Shown here: in pieces, positions 15,550 to 23,628 of the stretch
How positions within the stretch are numbered: the first letter of the stretch is position 1
How the letters are laid out: each line of letters opens with the position of its first letter
Virus record (IMG/VR): IMGVR_UViG_3300042511_000879
Coordinates: 172,072 to 236,071 of that record
Length of the DNA stretch: 64,000 nt
Origin: a virus
Strand: one strand, 5' to 3'
Program-made: the position numbers and the translations under genes
Notes under the pieces: model-generated
Seen by the model: only the letters and a program-made list of their open reading frames with translations
Told to the model about the DNA's origin: nothing
Database searches by the model: none

Positions 15550-15795
15550 TTAATAGGTATTAGTTATTTGTGTTGTTAGTATATGTGTGTCTCTTTCTTG
15601 CGACCCGATTCCTAATGATATTGATTTTCCATAAGCCATTGCTTTAATCTGATCATCTTTTTCATCAAAGATAAATCTGACAAATCCGGCTCCAGTTGCT
15701 ATTTCGTTGTGTCCAACCATATCTTTATGTTGGATAGCTGCTGAGAATATGATGGCACATCCATCAACAATTACGTATTTTGCGGCGCTTAACAT
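15550..15795 (-). CDS. Hypothetical protein, 81 aa
   Basis: An 81-residue protein with VIVDGCAIIFSAAIQHKDMV and GAGFVRFIFDEKDDQIKAMA, suggesting a small alpha-beta fold. Similar short proteins accompany many phages but no function is known. Overlaps the upstream gene by one nucleotide. Confidence 0.55.
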   Translation of the reverse strand: MLSAAKYVIVDGCAIIFSAAIQHKDMVGHNEIATGAGFVRFIFDEKDDQIKAMAYGKSISLGIGSQERDTHILTTQITNTY

Positions 15796-16133
15796 TACTT
15801 TACTTCTATAATGTTAGGGTATGAACTCAAAAAACCGATACGGTAACCCGATGTTTTGAAGGTATACGTAGAATCTTGTCTCAGTTTACCATACTCGTCG
15901 CTTGAATAAAAATTACCGCGGAAAAGGTCATCTTCTAATTTTAATGTACCTTTGTCAGTGTACACTAAATAATAAGAGTCGATTGTTTTTCCGTTCTGTT
16001 CGGTAATTCTCTCCTTACCTTCTACCTTTGCGGTAACTGTGTTTACGTTAGCATATCCAGTGATTCCAAAACCAATGGCCACGATAATAATTGCTACTAC
16101 TAAAATTTGAATTGTTAAAATTGAATTTCTCAT
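15795..16133 (-). CDS. Membrane-anchored hypothetical protein, 112 aa
   Basis: An N-terminal anchor (ILTIQILVVAIIIVAIGFGI) is followed by an extracytoplasmic-looking beta domain: KVEGKERITEQNGKTIDSYY, LEDDLFRGNFYSSDEYG and YRIGFLSSYPNI. This pattern recurs in small phage membrane proteins of unknown role. First gene after promoter 6. Confidence 0.65.
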   Translation of the reverse strand: MRNSILTIQILVVAIIIVAIGFGITGYANVNTVTAKVEGKERITEQNGKTIDSYYLVYTDKGTLKLEDDLFRGNFYSSDEYGKLRQDSTYTFKTSGYRIGFLSSYPNIIEVK

Positions 16134-16145
16134 AATGTTTCTTTG

Positions 16146-16221
16146 TTAAAATTAGATATGTAAATATAATCAATTGTTTTGAATCCGGAAAATCCAGAGT
16201 GTTAAAATTTTGTTAAAGTTT
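16146..16221 (-). promoter_or_regulatory. Class A promoter 6
   Basis: Minus-strand blocks TTTTAACACT, 5 nt, TTTTCCGG, 16 nt, TATATTTAC. Drives the membrane-protein operon that runs down to 13120. The distal block overlaps the stop of the 310-residue gene. Confidence 0.8.
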
Positions 16222-17152
16222 AGTATCTTCTAGAATTGCTATATGCTGTATTTGCCTCTTGTTCGTTTAAATACAATCGGGTAGTTTCCATTAAATTACC
16301 TTCTTTCATAAAACCTAGTGCATTTTCTCTAATGTTGGTTTTACCTTTTTGTATGTAACAAATAGGGTCATATTCACCATATTTCATTTTAGGGTATTGT
16401 TCCTTAATCTCCTTGATTTTCTCATCAGAATATTTTGCCTCATATCTTCTGGCTAATGCCAAATCCAGGACCATTTGAAGATTTTGTGATTCGTCGGTGA
16501 ATTGAGGGTCTACTCTATCTCCTCTATCTTTATCAGATGCTAAATAATTCTCTTTGACAATTTTGTTTTGAATAGGATATGATTTGATGTTATACTTCCC
16601 ATCAGGGTCTTCGTATGCAAAGAAGGCTCTTTCAGGAGTTTCATTAACATAATAGAAAGTTTTGCTATCACTTCTATAACCATAACTTCTAGAATAGCCG
16701 TACGTTGCAATATTAAATGTACCTAAGTACACCATTACATTTCCATGTTTACATATTGCACTAATAACTCTATCACCTGGAGTCAACGCTCTAACACCGT
16801 AGGTTGCAGCCTCCTCTTTCTCCTTCTTGTCATGTATCATCTCCATGTAATCCAATGTATCGGCGCGGACAAGGACCATCGAACCTCCGACCATTACCTC
16901 TTCTACGAATGTGATTGGATTCTTAATAACACCATATTCTAATTGGATAGTGTCTAATGGCAATTGATGGAAATCAACCCAAATATCTTTTGGTAAGTCT
17001 GGGTGACTTAGTTGAAACCCTAATTGGTTCCATTTCATGATTTTTACGTCCGTCATCGGGTCATTTTTGAAAGGCACTGTAGTTTTGTCCTTTGTTTTAC
17101 GAACTCTCTGTCCGATATGCACGTCTTTTAGTATTCTGTAGTTACAATTCAT
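16220..17152 (-). CDS. Hypothetical protein, 310 aa
   Basis: A 310-residue soluble protein with several aromatic-rich beta segments (YGVRALTPGDRVISAICKHG, MVYLGTFNIATYGYSRSYGY, TFYYVNETPERAFFAYEDPD). The repeated G-D-R-V / L-G-T-F pattern suggests barrel-like modules that could bind a ligand. Not assigned. It follows the 52-residue gene by 5 nt. Confidence 0.55.
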   Translation of the reverse strand: MNCNYRILKDVHIGQRVRKTKDKTTVPFKNDPMTDVKIMKWNQLGFQLSHPDLPKDIWVDFHQLPLDTIQLEYGVIKNPITFVEEVMVGGSMVLVRADTLDYMEMIHDKKEKEEAATYGVRALTPGDRVISAICKHGNVMVYLGTFNIATYGYSRSYGYRSDSKTFYYVNETPERAFFAYEDPDGKYNIKSYPIQNKIVKENYLASDKDRGDRVDPQFTDESQNLQMVLDLALARRYEAKYSDEKIKEIKEQYPKMKYGEYDPICYIQKGKTNIRENALGFMKEGNLMETTRLYLNEQEANTAYSNSRRY

Positions 17153-17157
17153 ATTTT

Positions 17158-17316
17158 TTAGTCTAATTGGTTTTCGATTATGTCAAACGTTTTTCCAGAG
17201 CAGTAGCTTGTAGCATAGTGGTAAGCTTCATCATAATCAGTAAAGCTCTTAACATCATTGAAGAATACTCCGTCATCTGGATTAGAAAAGTACGGTAAAA
17301 CTGTGTAGATTGTCAT
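17158..17316 (-). CDS. Hypothetical protein, 52 aa
   Basis: A 52-residue acidic protein (M-T-I-Y-T-V-L-P-Y-F-S-N-P-D-D-G) ending in F-D-I-I-E-N-Q-L-D. It starts directly downstream of promoter 7 and is the first gene before the 310-residue gene. Function unknown. Confidence 0.55.
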   Translation of the reverse strand: MTIYTVLPYFSNPDDGVFFNDVKSFTDYDEAYHYATSYCSGKTFDIIENQLD

Positions 17317-17324
17317 AATTGTTT

Positions 17325-17406
17325 GTTTTAATTATAATGTAAATATAAACAAAAAACCTGACATGGTAAAATGTCAGGTTAATTATTTTTAAAAAGTTAT
17401 TAACAA
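17325..17406 (-). promoter_or_regulatory. Class A promoter 7 with embedded terminator hairpin
   Basis: On the minus strand TTTTACC is the loop of the stem CCTGACA/TGTCAGG, followed by TTTTTTG and, 16 nt after the block, TATATTTAC. It would stop the SPFH transcript and start the 52-residue gene. Confidence 0.8.
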
Positions 17407-17407
17407 T

Positions 17408-18253
17408 TTATTTTAAGCCATACATAGTATTAGCTCCACTTGCCAATTGAGTTGTAGGAAGTGCTCCATCCCATCTCTCTATCCATTGTTGCTGTAATAA
17501 CATCGGAGTCAAGGTCGATTGTCTTAATTTATTAGACTCTGCTTCTGCTCTTGCGTTTGTTAACAGGGCTTCAGCGTCTCCTTGTGCTTTTGCTACTTTA
17601 ATTTTAGCTTGAGCTGTCGCAGTTTGTACTTGATTCTCTGCGGTTAGGGCTGCCTGAACTGCGTTGTTCTTAGCATTAATGGCATTCTTAAATGATGTAG
17701 GATATTCTAAGTTAGATGTAAATTGATTAACTATAAATCCTTCTTTAACAATCTGCGCTTCTAATAACCTTCTTACTTCAACTTCGAAAAGGGCTCTATT
17801 TGATATTAATTGTTCTGCTGAATATTTATTAGTTGCAAGTCGGAATGCGTCATATATTGCCGTCTTTAAGAAACCTTCCTCCAATTCTGGTAAGGTTCTA
17901 CGATATTTGGCAAATATTGAAGGTGCTTTGTCGGCTGCTACTGAATAGTTTAAGATAGGTGCAACTCGGAACTCCGAACCATCTTTTGTATTTACAGTAA
18001 ATGAATTGTCTCCTTCCTCTGAGTTCTTATATTCTTTATGTTGAATAAATGTTGGAAACTCATAAATCTTTGTTGTAACAGGATTAAAAAATACCCATCC
18101 TGTGCATGCTGTTACATTATTGACCCCTTTACCTGAGCCATACATGTTAACCTTTACTCCTACATGTCCTGCATCAATTACTTCGCATGAACTAAACATT
18201 GCGAAAATACCTACTACTACTGCTAAAATAATTCCAATCGATTTTAATCTCAT
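17408..18253 (-). CDS. SPFH/prohibitin-like lipoprotein
   Basis: A 281-residue SPFH-family protein. The N-terminus is a signal with lipobox (GIILAVVVGIFAMFSSC, Cys about 23), followed by the SPFH core (VIDAGHVGVKVNMYGSG, DGSEFRVAPILNYSV, YDAFRLATNKYSAEQLI) and a long alanine/lysine coiled coil with A-Q-A-K-I-K-V-A-K-A-Q-G-D-A-E-A. SPFH proteins form large membrane-associated rings or cages and modulate proteases or protect membranes. Phage copies may guard against proteolysis or superinfection, which is inference. Operon partner: a small membrane protein upstream. Confidence 0.85.
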   Translation of the reverse strand: MRLKSIGIILAVVVGIFAMFSSCEVIDAGHVGVKVNMYGSGKGVNNVTACTGWVFFNPVTTKIYEFPTFIQHKEYKNSEEGDNSFTVNTKDGSEFRVAPILNYSVAADKAPSIFAKYRRTLPELEEGFLKTAIYDAFRLATNKYSAEQLISNRALFEVEVRRLLEAQIVKEGFIVNQFTSNLEYPTSFKNAINAKNNAVQAALTAENQVQTATAQAKIKVAKAQGDAEALLTNARAEAESNKLRQSTLTPMLLQQQWIERWDGALPTTQLASGANTMYGLK

Positions 18254-18268
18254 TTTTTTTGTTTTAAA

Positions 18269-18553
18269 TTAATTATTTGGTTTTTGTTTATTACTTACTT
18301 TTTTTGCTCCACATTTACATGTAGTGCATTCAGAGTCTTTTTTGTTCTTTAACTTTATTAAATAGTCAGCTATAACATATACGGCACTTCCCCATATAAA
18401 AATTACAATTGCTAGATAAAAAAGTCCCAGAAAGAAGAGACCATCGTCCGGTGCACTTAATAGTTCAAATGCAATTTGTTGGAGTTGAAATACTCCGGCG
18501 ATTCCGATAAAGATACCAAGAATCATCAAGAAAAATTTAGAAAATGTATTCAT
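18269..18553 (-). CDS. Small membrane protein with C-terminal cysteines
   Basis: A 94-residue protein with two hydrophobic helices (FFLMILGIFIGIAGVFQLQQ and LFFLGLFYLAIVIFIWGSAV) and a polar tail containing C-T-T-C-K-C-G-A, a possible metal or redox site. Lies between the metallophosphoesterase and SPFH genes. Confidence 0.6.
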   Translation of the reverse strand: MNTFSKFFLMILGIFIGIAGVFQLQQIAFELLSAPDDGLFFLGLFYLAIVIFIWGSAVYVIADYLIKLKNKKDSECTTCKCGAKKVSNKQKPNN

Positions 18554-18565
18554 AGTTGTTTAAAA

Positions 18566-19231
18566 TTAAGAAGTTGCCGCGTCATTATGGTGGTCAAATT
18601 CATGGGTTAATAAAGATTTTATAGGTCTATTGCCAATTAGTTTCAAAACTTGTTGAATTGTGTATGGCTGAAAATCAGGACTTCCATCGATTCCAACATC
18701 CATCATTCGGCCAGGTCCAACTTTAAACTGGTGAGGTGTGTGAATATGTCCGTGGATGTGCATAACTCCCTGTCCCATATCTTGCCAACTAGCCATAGGG
18801 TAGTGACTCATTACGAATCGGTGTTTTGCACTTGGTCCGTTTTTAACCAATGGAGGCATAACGATTGTAACCATTCTTTGCTCATTTACTGAGGCGAAAA
18901 GGTCTTGAACATCTCCACGGTTTGTAAGGATATGATGGTCGTGATTTCCTAAGAAAAGGTGGATATTTTTACAGTTTAATTTGTTTCTAAATTCTACAAT
19001 AGAATCAAAACCACCAAAGCTCCAATCACCCAAGTGAATCAGGATGTCGTTTTCCATAACCAACATGTTTATATTGTCCTGCAAGTCGATGTTCATCTGG
19101 TCCAATGTCTTGTAATCCCTAGTACCTCGGGCACCATCCCATTTACTAACTCCTCTACAAATATTTGTATGGTTGTAGTGAGTGTCTGAAGTAAAAAAGA
19201 CTCTTTGTCCTGGGTTAACTACTATTTTCAT
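18566..19231 (-). CDS. Calcineurin-like metallophosphoesterase
   Basis: A 221-residue phosphoesterase with intact metal motifs: FFTSDTHYNHTN (D-x-H), LIHLGDWSFGG (GD), HLFLGNHDHH (GNHD), and VMSHYPMASW plus IHGHIHTPHQ (H, GHxH). These hydrolyse phosphoester bonds using two metal ions; substrates of this subgroup include cyclic nucleotides and nucleic acid ends. First gene after promoter 8. Two related proteins are at 23624-24331 and, in degenerate form, 39358-39876. Confidence 0.85.
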   Translation of the reverse strand: MKIVVNPGQRVFFTSDTHYNHTNICRGVSKWDGARGTRDYKTLDQMNIDLQDNINMLVMENDILIHLGDWSFGGFDSIVEFRNKLNCKNIHLFLGNHDHHILTNRGDVQDLFASVNEQRMVTIVMPPLVKNGPSAKHRFVMSHYPMASWQDMGQGVMHIHGHIHTPHQFKVGPGRMMDVGIDGSPDFQPYTIQQVLKLIGNRPIKSLLTHEFDHHNDAATS

Positions 19232-19241
19232 AATGTGTTTG

Positions 19242-19317
19242 TTTTAATTTGATATGTAAATATAATCAATAGTTTTGAATCGGTAAAACTTTAAGTGTTA
19301 AAATTTTGTTAAAGTTA
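19242..19317 (-). promoter_or_regulatory. Class A promoter 8
   Basis: Minus-strand blocks TTTTAACACT, 5 nt, TTTTACCG, 16 nt, TATATTTAC. It precedes the metallophosphoesterase-SPFH operon and directly follows the terminator at 19323-19350. Confidence 0.8.
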
Positions 19318-19322
19318 TTAAC

Positions 19323-19350
19323 AAAAAAAGAGGAGCAATATTGCTCCTCT
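19323..19350 (-). terminator. Rho-independent terminator after the tail/surface gene block
   Basis: On the minus strand the inverted repeat GAGGAGCAA/TTGCTCCTC is followed by TTTTTTT. It lies 24 nt after the stop of the 138-residue gene and ends the 22.6-19.4 kb transcript. Confidence 0.85.
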
Positions 19351-19373
19351 CCTGTATTAAATGTATCTTTTAA

Positions 19374-19790
19374 TTAGTCTTTAGAACCGTAAAAATATGT
19401 TACTGTTGCTGGGCTAACCGGGTCATTATTTTTAATATCGATTTTGAAACCTGCAATGTCTGCTGCATAAATTGGTAGGAATGTTGCATTTCCAGATAGC
19501 AATCTTGCGAAATGTATGGTAACTGTAGGTGCGCTTTTATGTGTTAAATAAATATCAATTCCGAAGTTTGAATTAGTACTTGCAGATTGACAATATAGAT
19601 AAATAATTCCAAAATTTCCAGATTGTTCGTTAGTTTCTAATAATACTTCTGTAGCAGATGGCTGAATTTGATTAGTAATTAATGATGTTGAATCGCCATT
19701 AATAGTCTCAGTATCTGTTGATTTTATTGACAATGGATTTGGGAAAAGAGTACTTGAATCCAGTGTTATTGTTGTTTTTAATGATGCCAT
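19374..19790 (-). CDS. Virion or surface beta-domain protein (paralogue of the fibre N-terminus)
   Basis: A 138-residue protein that appears homologous in outline to residues 1-130 of the 775-residue protein at 20252-22579: both start with LKTT/FKTT + I/L-x-x-x-S, carry I-x-x-N-x-I-x-x-x-A-T-E / V-N-T-N-P-T-E, contain a P-I-Y or P-L-Y segment and end in a T-V-T-Y-F-Y-G-S or A-E-L-E-Y-F-T-G-S strand. Likely a small jelly-roll-like virion decoration or fibre-tip partner. Function inferred from this relation only. Confidence 0.5.
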   Translation of the reverse strand: MASLKTTITLDSSTLFPNPLSIKSTDTETINGDSTSLITNQIQPSATEVLLETNEQSGNFGIIYLYCQSASTNSNFGIDIYLTHKSAPTVTIHFARLLSGNATFLPIYAADIAGFKIDIKNNDPVSPATVTYFYGSKD

Positions 19791-19810
19791 CTCTTTATAT
19801 TATTTTTTAT

Positions 19811-20215
19811 TTATGCAGGGTTTTCTGGAGTTTCTTCTACTACTGGAGTTTCTTCTACTACTGGAGTTTCTTCAACTACTGGAGCAACAGGAACTTCTGC
19901 TTTTGTTTTAAGTGGAAGAGTTGCTTCAAATTTTACTCCGTAAGAGGTTACTGCCTCGGTTCCAACTAAATCTTTTCCGTGCGCTGTAAGTTTAACATCA
20001 ACTACCCCTTCTGGAAGATTTAATTTGGCTTTCACTGATGTGATAATTTCATCTGCAGTGTATGTTTCAATATTAGCCTCTGTTGATAAACTAAAAGCTC
20101 TTTTTTTAACGGGTTCTTTTTTATATTCAGAAAGAAGTTGTACTCCTTTTGAATCTTTCTTTTTATAATTTACATCTACTGTTTCGTAGATGTTTGCGTT
20201 AACTGTATAGTTCAT
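19811..20215 (-). CDS. Hypothetical protein with C-terminal PVVEET repeats
   Basis: A 134-residue protein. The first half begins with N-Y-T-V-N-A-N-I-Y-E-T-V and has beta/alpha character; the last 30 residues contain three tandem P-V-V-E-E-T repeats, an extended acidic proline-rich tail. Such tails act as stalks or flexible linkers in surface proteins. Located between two virion-like genes, so it may be a structural or host-facing protein. Confidence 0.5.
   Translation of the reverse strand: MNYTVNANIYETVDVNYKKKDSKGVQLLSEYKKEPVKKRAFSLSTEANIETYTADEIITSVKAKLNLPEGVVDVKLTAHGKDLVGTEAVTSYGVKFEATLPLKTKAEVPVAPVVEETPVVEETPVVEETPENPA
19825..19885. repeat. Tandem 18-nt repeat encoding PVVEET
   Basis: Three consecutive near-identical 18-nt units (consensus ACTGGAGTTTCTTCTACT on the plus strand) at the 3' end of the 134-residue gene. 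The unit is in frame, so repeat number can change by slippage without breaking the gene. Confidence 0.8.
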
Positions 20216-20251
20216 ATTTATATGTTTTTGTTTTATATTAAATTTTAAAGA

Positions 20252-22579
20252 TTACCACCAGCCGTTGCTATCAAAAGCATAATTGTATCCATTAGGATGG
20301 GTTGTAGTTAACGAGCTTAGCAATTTCCCAAATTTATAATGAGTATAGTTACCATTGTTGTCATAAAATACCCAGTAATTTAATTTTCCGTAGTTAGTAT
20401 AATTATCATAATTTGGTTTTTCAGTATCGATTTCATATAAAAAACTAAGGTTAAGGTCAAAGACACGAACTTTCCAATTAATATTTGAGGTTTCCTTATA
20501 GGCTAAAACTACTGTTTCGGTGCTCATGTCTAAATTCCAACTGTTTATGTTTCCAAGTTTAAGTAATTCCTTTTCATTAGCCGCAGCTCCTCTGGTTATC
20601 ATTCTACAATATAAGGTGTCTAATGTTGAGGTGAATTGAGGTCTAACTAATAAAATTTTACCAGGACTTACAGGGTATTGGTCACCTTCAGAATTAGCGT
20701 TCCAATAACTTCCATTAGTAAATGTTGGAAGTAGTGTCCATTTTTTAGTAGAGGTATTAAAGTACCACTCTTTGTCAGCAGCGTAATCTACGGCGATCAA
20801 TGTATTAAATTCAGTAGACCAGTCATCATCATTACTGATTAAAATTTTGTCCAGTACCTTTGAATCATAAACGGTTATTTCACGAGTGTATGGTGAAACA
20901 GTATCAGGTCTAAGCCATAATGCACGATAATCTCCAAAACAATCCGTATTATAATTTGAAGCATCATAAGTACTTAAATCATTAATAAGGTTAAAACGGG
21001 TTGGTTCAACTCCGGATGTAAAACGAGTTGCAACCAATGGTCCACTTAAGTTACTATCGCCTGATAGTAATATAAAATCTTTATCAGTTGCATAGATTTT
21101 GGTGTTCCAATCGTTACTTGTATAGAAATTGTCTTCAGTATTTGGTACAATATAATTTCTTTGTTCCAAATCATTATTGATAATATAAGTTACTTCAAGG
21201 TCTCCGTCAGTGTCTGTATCTAATAAAAGACTGTTATTGACAAAATAATTACCATGCAAAATAATTGCAACTGATTCTGGTTTGTAGTCCCTTCCAGCTC
21301 CAGTGTGATAAGTATTGCTGATAACTTCATAAGCGTTATGATTTGAAGTCCAAGTTAGGTCCTCTCCGATAAGTTTTCCAGTAAGTTGGTTGTAGTTCAA
21401 GAATATGAAATCTCCAGAACTGTTATTTGTGTATACCACTTGCATTTTACCCGAACCATAGAAATAGTAGTCACGCTGTGTCATTTCAATATTATTAAAA
21501 TCTACAGTTTTAAGAAGTGTACCATCAGTGTTGAATATTTCTAGAGTTTCTATAACATCGTATGTATTTCCTTCGGTTAAAGTTTCAACTACAATAAAGT
21601 TACCGTATGAATATACGTAAGAATTTGTAAAATTGGTGATTGGATTGGTGGTTTTGATTAAGGTTTTATTAGCACCTTTAATTAAAAATACGGCTTCATT
21701 TACTGTTCCATTATATCCTTCAACATACACAGTAAAAGTTCCATCAGCAGTACAGTTATCCCAGTTATTTTCAACGTAGATATTACTAATACCTATAAAA
21801 TCATGTTGATAAAAGTTATCACCATCAAAATAGATTGCATGTCCATCATCTCCGTCATACCAAGTTATTAAGTTGGCTCTTCCATCTCCATTGTAACTGT
21901 TAAAAGTTTGATTAATATTTTCAGCACCGATTATAGAACCTCTACTATTTACAAAAACAAATATATTGTTTCCGGCATTATCAAAAAATCTCCAAATATA
22001 ACCCTTTCGATTAACAACTGCTTGAATTGTCTCATTTGGATAGTCAGTGTGGTTAATTGTAGTATCTACTATTGATCCGTTCATAAATATATTAGGCCCT
22101 TGTCCAGGGATTGCCGTATTAGCGTCTAATGTAAAATATTTCCACGTAGTACCAGAGTCTTTGAATTTTACAAGCACATTTTCTCCAACATCTTCTCCTC
22201 GACTTCCAGTAAAATATTCTAATTCTGCAGTTCCATTTGTTGTAAATGCTCCAATACCGTTACTTCCAAAAGGACCCTCGTTTTCATTATATGTATAAAG
22301 AGGAACAGCGGCAAATTCTCCAGGAGAAAGAGTGATTACGCCTCCACCAGTTACAATACCAATTATATTTTGCTTTGGGTTTGTTGCAGTTGATTTAACA
22401 TAAAGGAATGAACCTCTAGATCTACCACCGCCTAATGGAATTTCTGTAGGATTAGTATTAACTGTTACCTTGCTCATAACAATATTATCTAGTAGATCGT
22501 TGTTATATGAAGTGGTAAATTTAACAGGTGTAGATTGATCGGCTGACTCTACACTTAAAGTCGTTTTAAATATTGACAT
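20252..22579 (-). CDS. Large fibre-like / putative receptor-binding surface protein
   Basis: A 775-residue protein without signal peptide. Residues 1-130 form a beta domain related to the 138-residue protein nearby. The rest is a run of tryptophan-, tyrosine- and aspartate-rich beta repeats (for example IYFDGDNFYQHDFIGISNIY, MQVVYTNNSSGDFIFLNYNQ, WYFNTSTKKWTLLPTF), the style of a beta-propeller or fibre adhesin. A late-type GATATATA element lies 26 nt upstream. I infer a tail fibre or receptor-binding protein; no family name is claimed. Confidence 0.5.
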   Translation of the reverse strand: MSIFKTTLSVESADQSTPVKFTTSYNNDLLDNIVMSKVTVNTNPTEIPLGGGRSRGSFLYVKSTATNPKQNIIGIVTGGGVITLSPGEFAAVPLYTYNENEGPFGSNGIGAFTTNGTAELEYFTGSRGEDVGENVLVKFKDSGTTWKYFTLDANTAIPGQGPNIFMNGSIVDTTINHTDYPNETIQAVVNRKGYIWRFFDNAGNNIFVFVNSRGSIIGAENINQTFNSYNGDGRANLITWYDGDDGHAIYFDGDNFYQHDFIGISNIYVENNWDNCTADGTFTVYVEGYNGTVNEAVFLIKGANKTLIKTTNPITNFTNSYVYSYGNFIVVETLTEGNTYDVIETLEIFNTDGTLLKTVDFNNIEMTQRDYYFYGSGKMQVVYTNNSSGDFIFLNYNQLTGKLIGEDLTWTSNHNAYEVISNTYHTGAGRDYKPESVAIILHGNYFVNNSLLLDTDTDGDLEVTYIINNDLEQRNYIVPNTEDNFYTSNDWNTKIYATDKDFILLSGDSNLSGPLVATRFTSGVEPTRFNLINDLSTYDASNYNTDCFGDYRALWLRPDTVSPYTREITVYDSKVLDKILISNDDDWSTEFNTLIAVDYAADKEWYFNTSTKKWTLLPTFTNGSYWNANSEGDQYPVSPGKILLVRPQFTSTLDTLYCRMITRGAAANEKELLKLGNINSWNLDMSTETVVLAYKETSNINWKVRVFDLNLSFLYEIDTEKPNYDNYTNYGKLNYWVFYDNNGNYTHYKFGKLLSSLTTTHPNGYNYAFDSNGWW

Positions 22580-22604
22580 ACTTTAACTTTTTTTTTATTT
22601 AAAG

Positions 22605-22613
22605 TATATATCC
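22605..22613 (-). promoter_or_regulatory. Class B (late-type) promoter motif before the fibre-like gene
   Basis: GGATATATA on the minus strand, followed by an A-rich leader to the ATG at 22579. Same motif as before the sheath, tube, terminase and tape-measure candidates. Confidence 0.5.
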
Positions 22614-22636
22614 ATTTAAAACGACCATATTTTAAA

Positions 22637-23242
22637 TTATAGGTCCAAACTATTAGGGTAATACAATAAGGTTGGGTTCCTTTTTTGTATGTCCAGGTCG
22701 GGATATTTCTCTTTAAACTTTAACACATTGAATTTCTTAGTAATCAAGTGATGTCCATTCTTGGTTGGGATAATAGCCTCGATTTTTGACTCTCCAAATG
22801 GTCCGCATTCATGGTCTATGTAGGCCATCATTATAGGACTGGCTTCCATAATATCATCAACATCGATTATCCATCTCTTCTCTCCGGTTTTGATTTGTCC
22901 TACAACCGAATCGAATAGACCTTTTTGGTTGTGTTGACCATTTTGGATACGTTGAGCCAAGTCAACCATCATACTTAGACTTACATCGAAGTGGTTTTGT
23001 TTTTGTACGTGGATATAGGCTCTGGCTTTAAACATTTCACAAAGTTGAATAACCTCATCCCATCTTCTTTCAAGGTGGTCGATACTCTCAATACAATAAG
23101 TCTTAATAGTCCTTACTGATTGGTGATTATCTCGTTCTTCTGCTGGCTGGTCCTTCTTGCGTTTAAAAACATAGAGCATATAAAAGTCTCCTTTGTTTTC
23201 AAAGTTTAGGAGTGGTTTGATTATTTCTAGGTTGTTTATCAT
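22637..23242 (-). CDS. Possible archaeo-eukaryotic primase-like protein (tentative)
   Basis: The frame extends to 23281, but ATG 23242 (M-I-N-N-L-E-I-I-K) sits 1 nt from the upstream stop and is preferred, giving 201 residues. It has KRWIIDVDDI (a D-x-D-type acidic motif) and later IIPTKNGHHLITKKF, a combination seen in small phage proteins that resemble the catalytic core of archaeo-eukaryotic primases (DxD and s-x-H motifs). Nucleotidyl-transfer activity is only a suggestion; the upstream 101-residue gene is co-transcribed. Confidence 0.4.
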   Translation of the reverse strand: MINNLEIIKPLLNFENKGDFYMLYVFKRKKDQPAEERDNHQSVRTIKTYCIESIDHLERRWDEVIQLCEMFKARAYIHVQKQNHFDVSLSMMVDLAQRIQNGQHNQKGLFDSVVGQIKTGEKRWIIDVDDIMEASPIMMAYIDHECGPFGESKIEAIIPTKNGHHLITKKFNVLKFKEKYPDLDIQKRNPTLLYYPNSLDL

Positions 23243-23243
23243 T

Positions 23244-23549
23244 TTAATATGCGATTTTGTCCTTTGGAACTTCAAGTCCATTTAGGGCGTTTAATAATAT
23301 TTGTGTTCCTTCCTCTACATCAGGTTTAACACTTCCAGTACATCTCTTAGAGAATAGTTCGTCAGAAATATTAGTTCTTCCGGTAGAAGTAGCACTTACA
23401 GCCTTCATATACCATGGATTTCTACTAGGTCTCATTGTTAAAATGGCGTACCATTTATTATCACTGCATTGTACTAATACTCCTTCAACACTTGTTGTGG
23501 ATTTTAAGGGCTTTGTTTTAACTACGGTAATTTCTACTTTTTCAGACAT
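23244..23549 (-). CDS. Hypothetical protein, 101 aa
   Basis: A 101-residue beta-rich protein (VEGVLVQCSDNKWYAILTMR, WYMKAVSATSTGRTN), first gene after promoter 9. No family recognised. Confidence 0.55.
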   Translation of the reverse strand: MSEKVEITVVKTKPLKSTTSVEGVLVQCSDNKWYAILTMRPSRNPWYMKAVSATSTGRTNISDELFSKRCTGSVKPDVEEGTQILLNALNGLEVPKDKIAY

Positions 23550-23556
23550 ATTGTTT

Positions 23557-23628
23557 GTTTTAATTATAATGTAAATATAAACAAAAAACCCCAGACCGTA
23601 AAATCTGGAGTGTTAATGTTTTGTTAAT
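23557..23628 (-). promoter_or_regulatory. Class A promoter 9 with embedded terminator hairpin
   Basis: Minus strand: stem CCAGA/TCTGG with loop TTTTACGG, then GGTTTTTTG and TATATTTAC. Ends the 26-23.6 kb transcript and starts the 101-residue gene. The distal block is AACATTAACACT-like, slightly altered. Confidence 0.8.

Noticed and set aside
23257-23574. 105-residue plus-strand frame
   Set aside because: Antisense to the 101-residue gene, which follows a class A promoter on the other strand.
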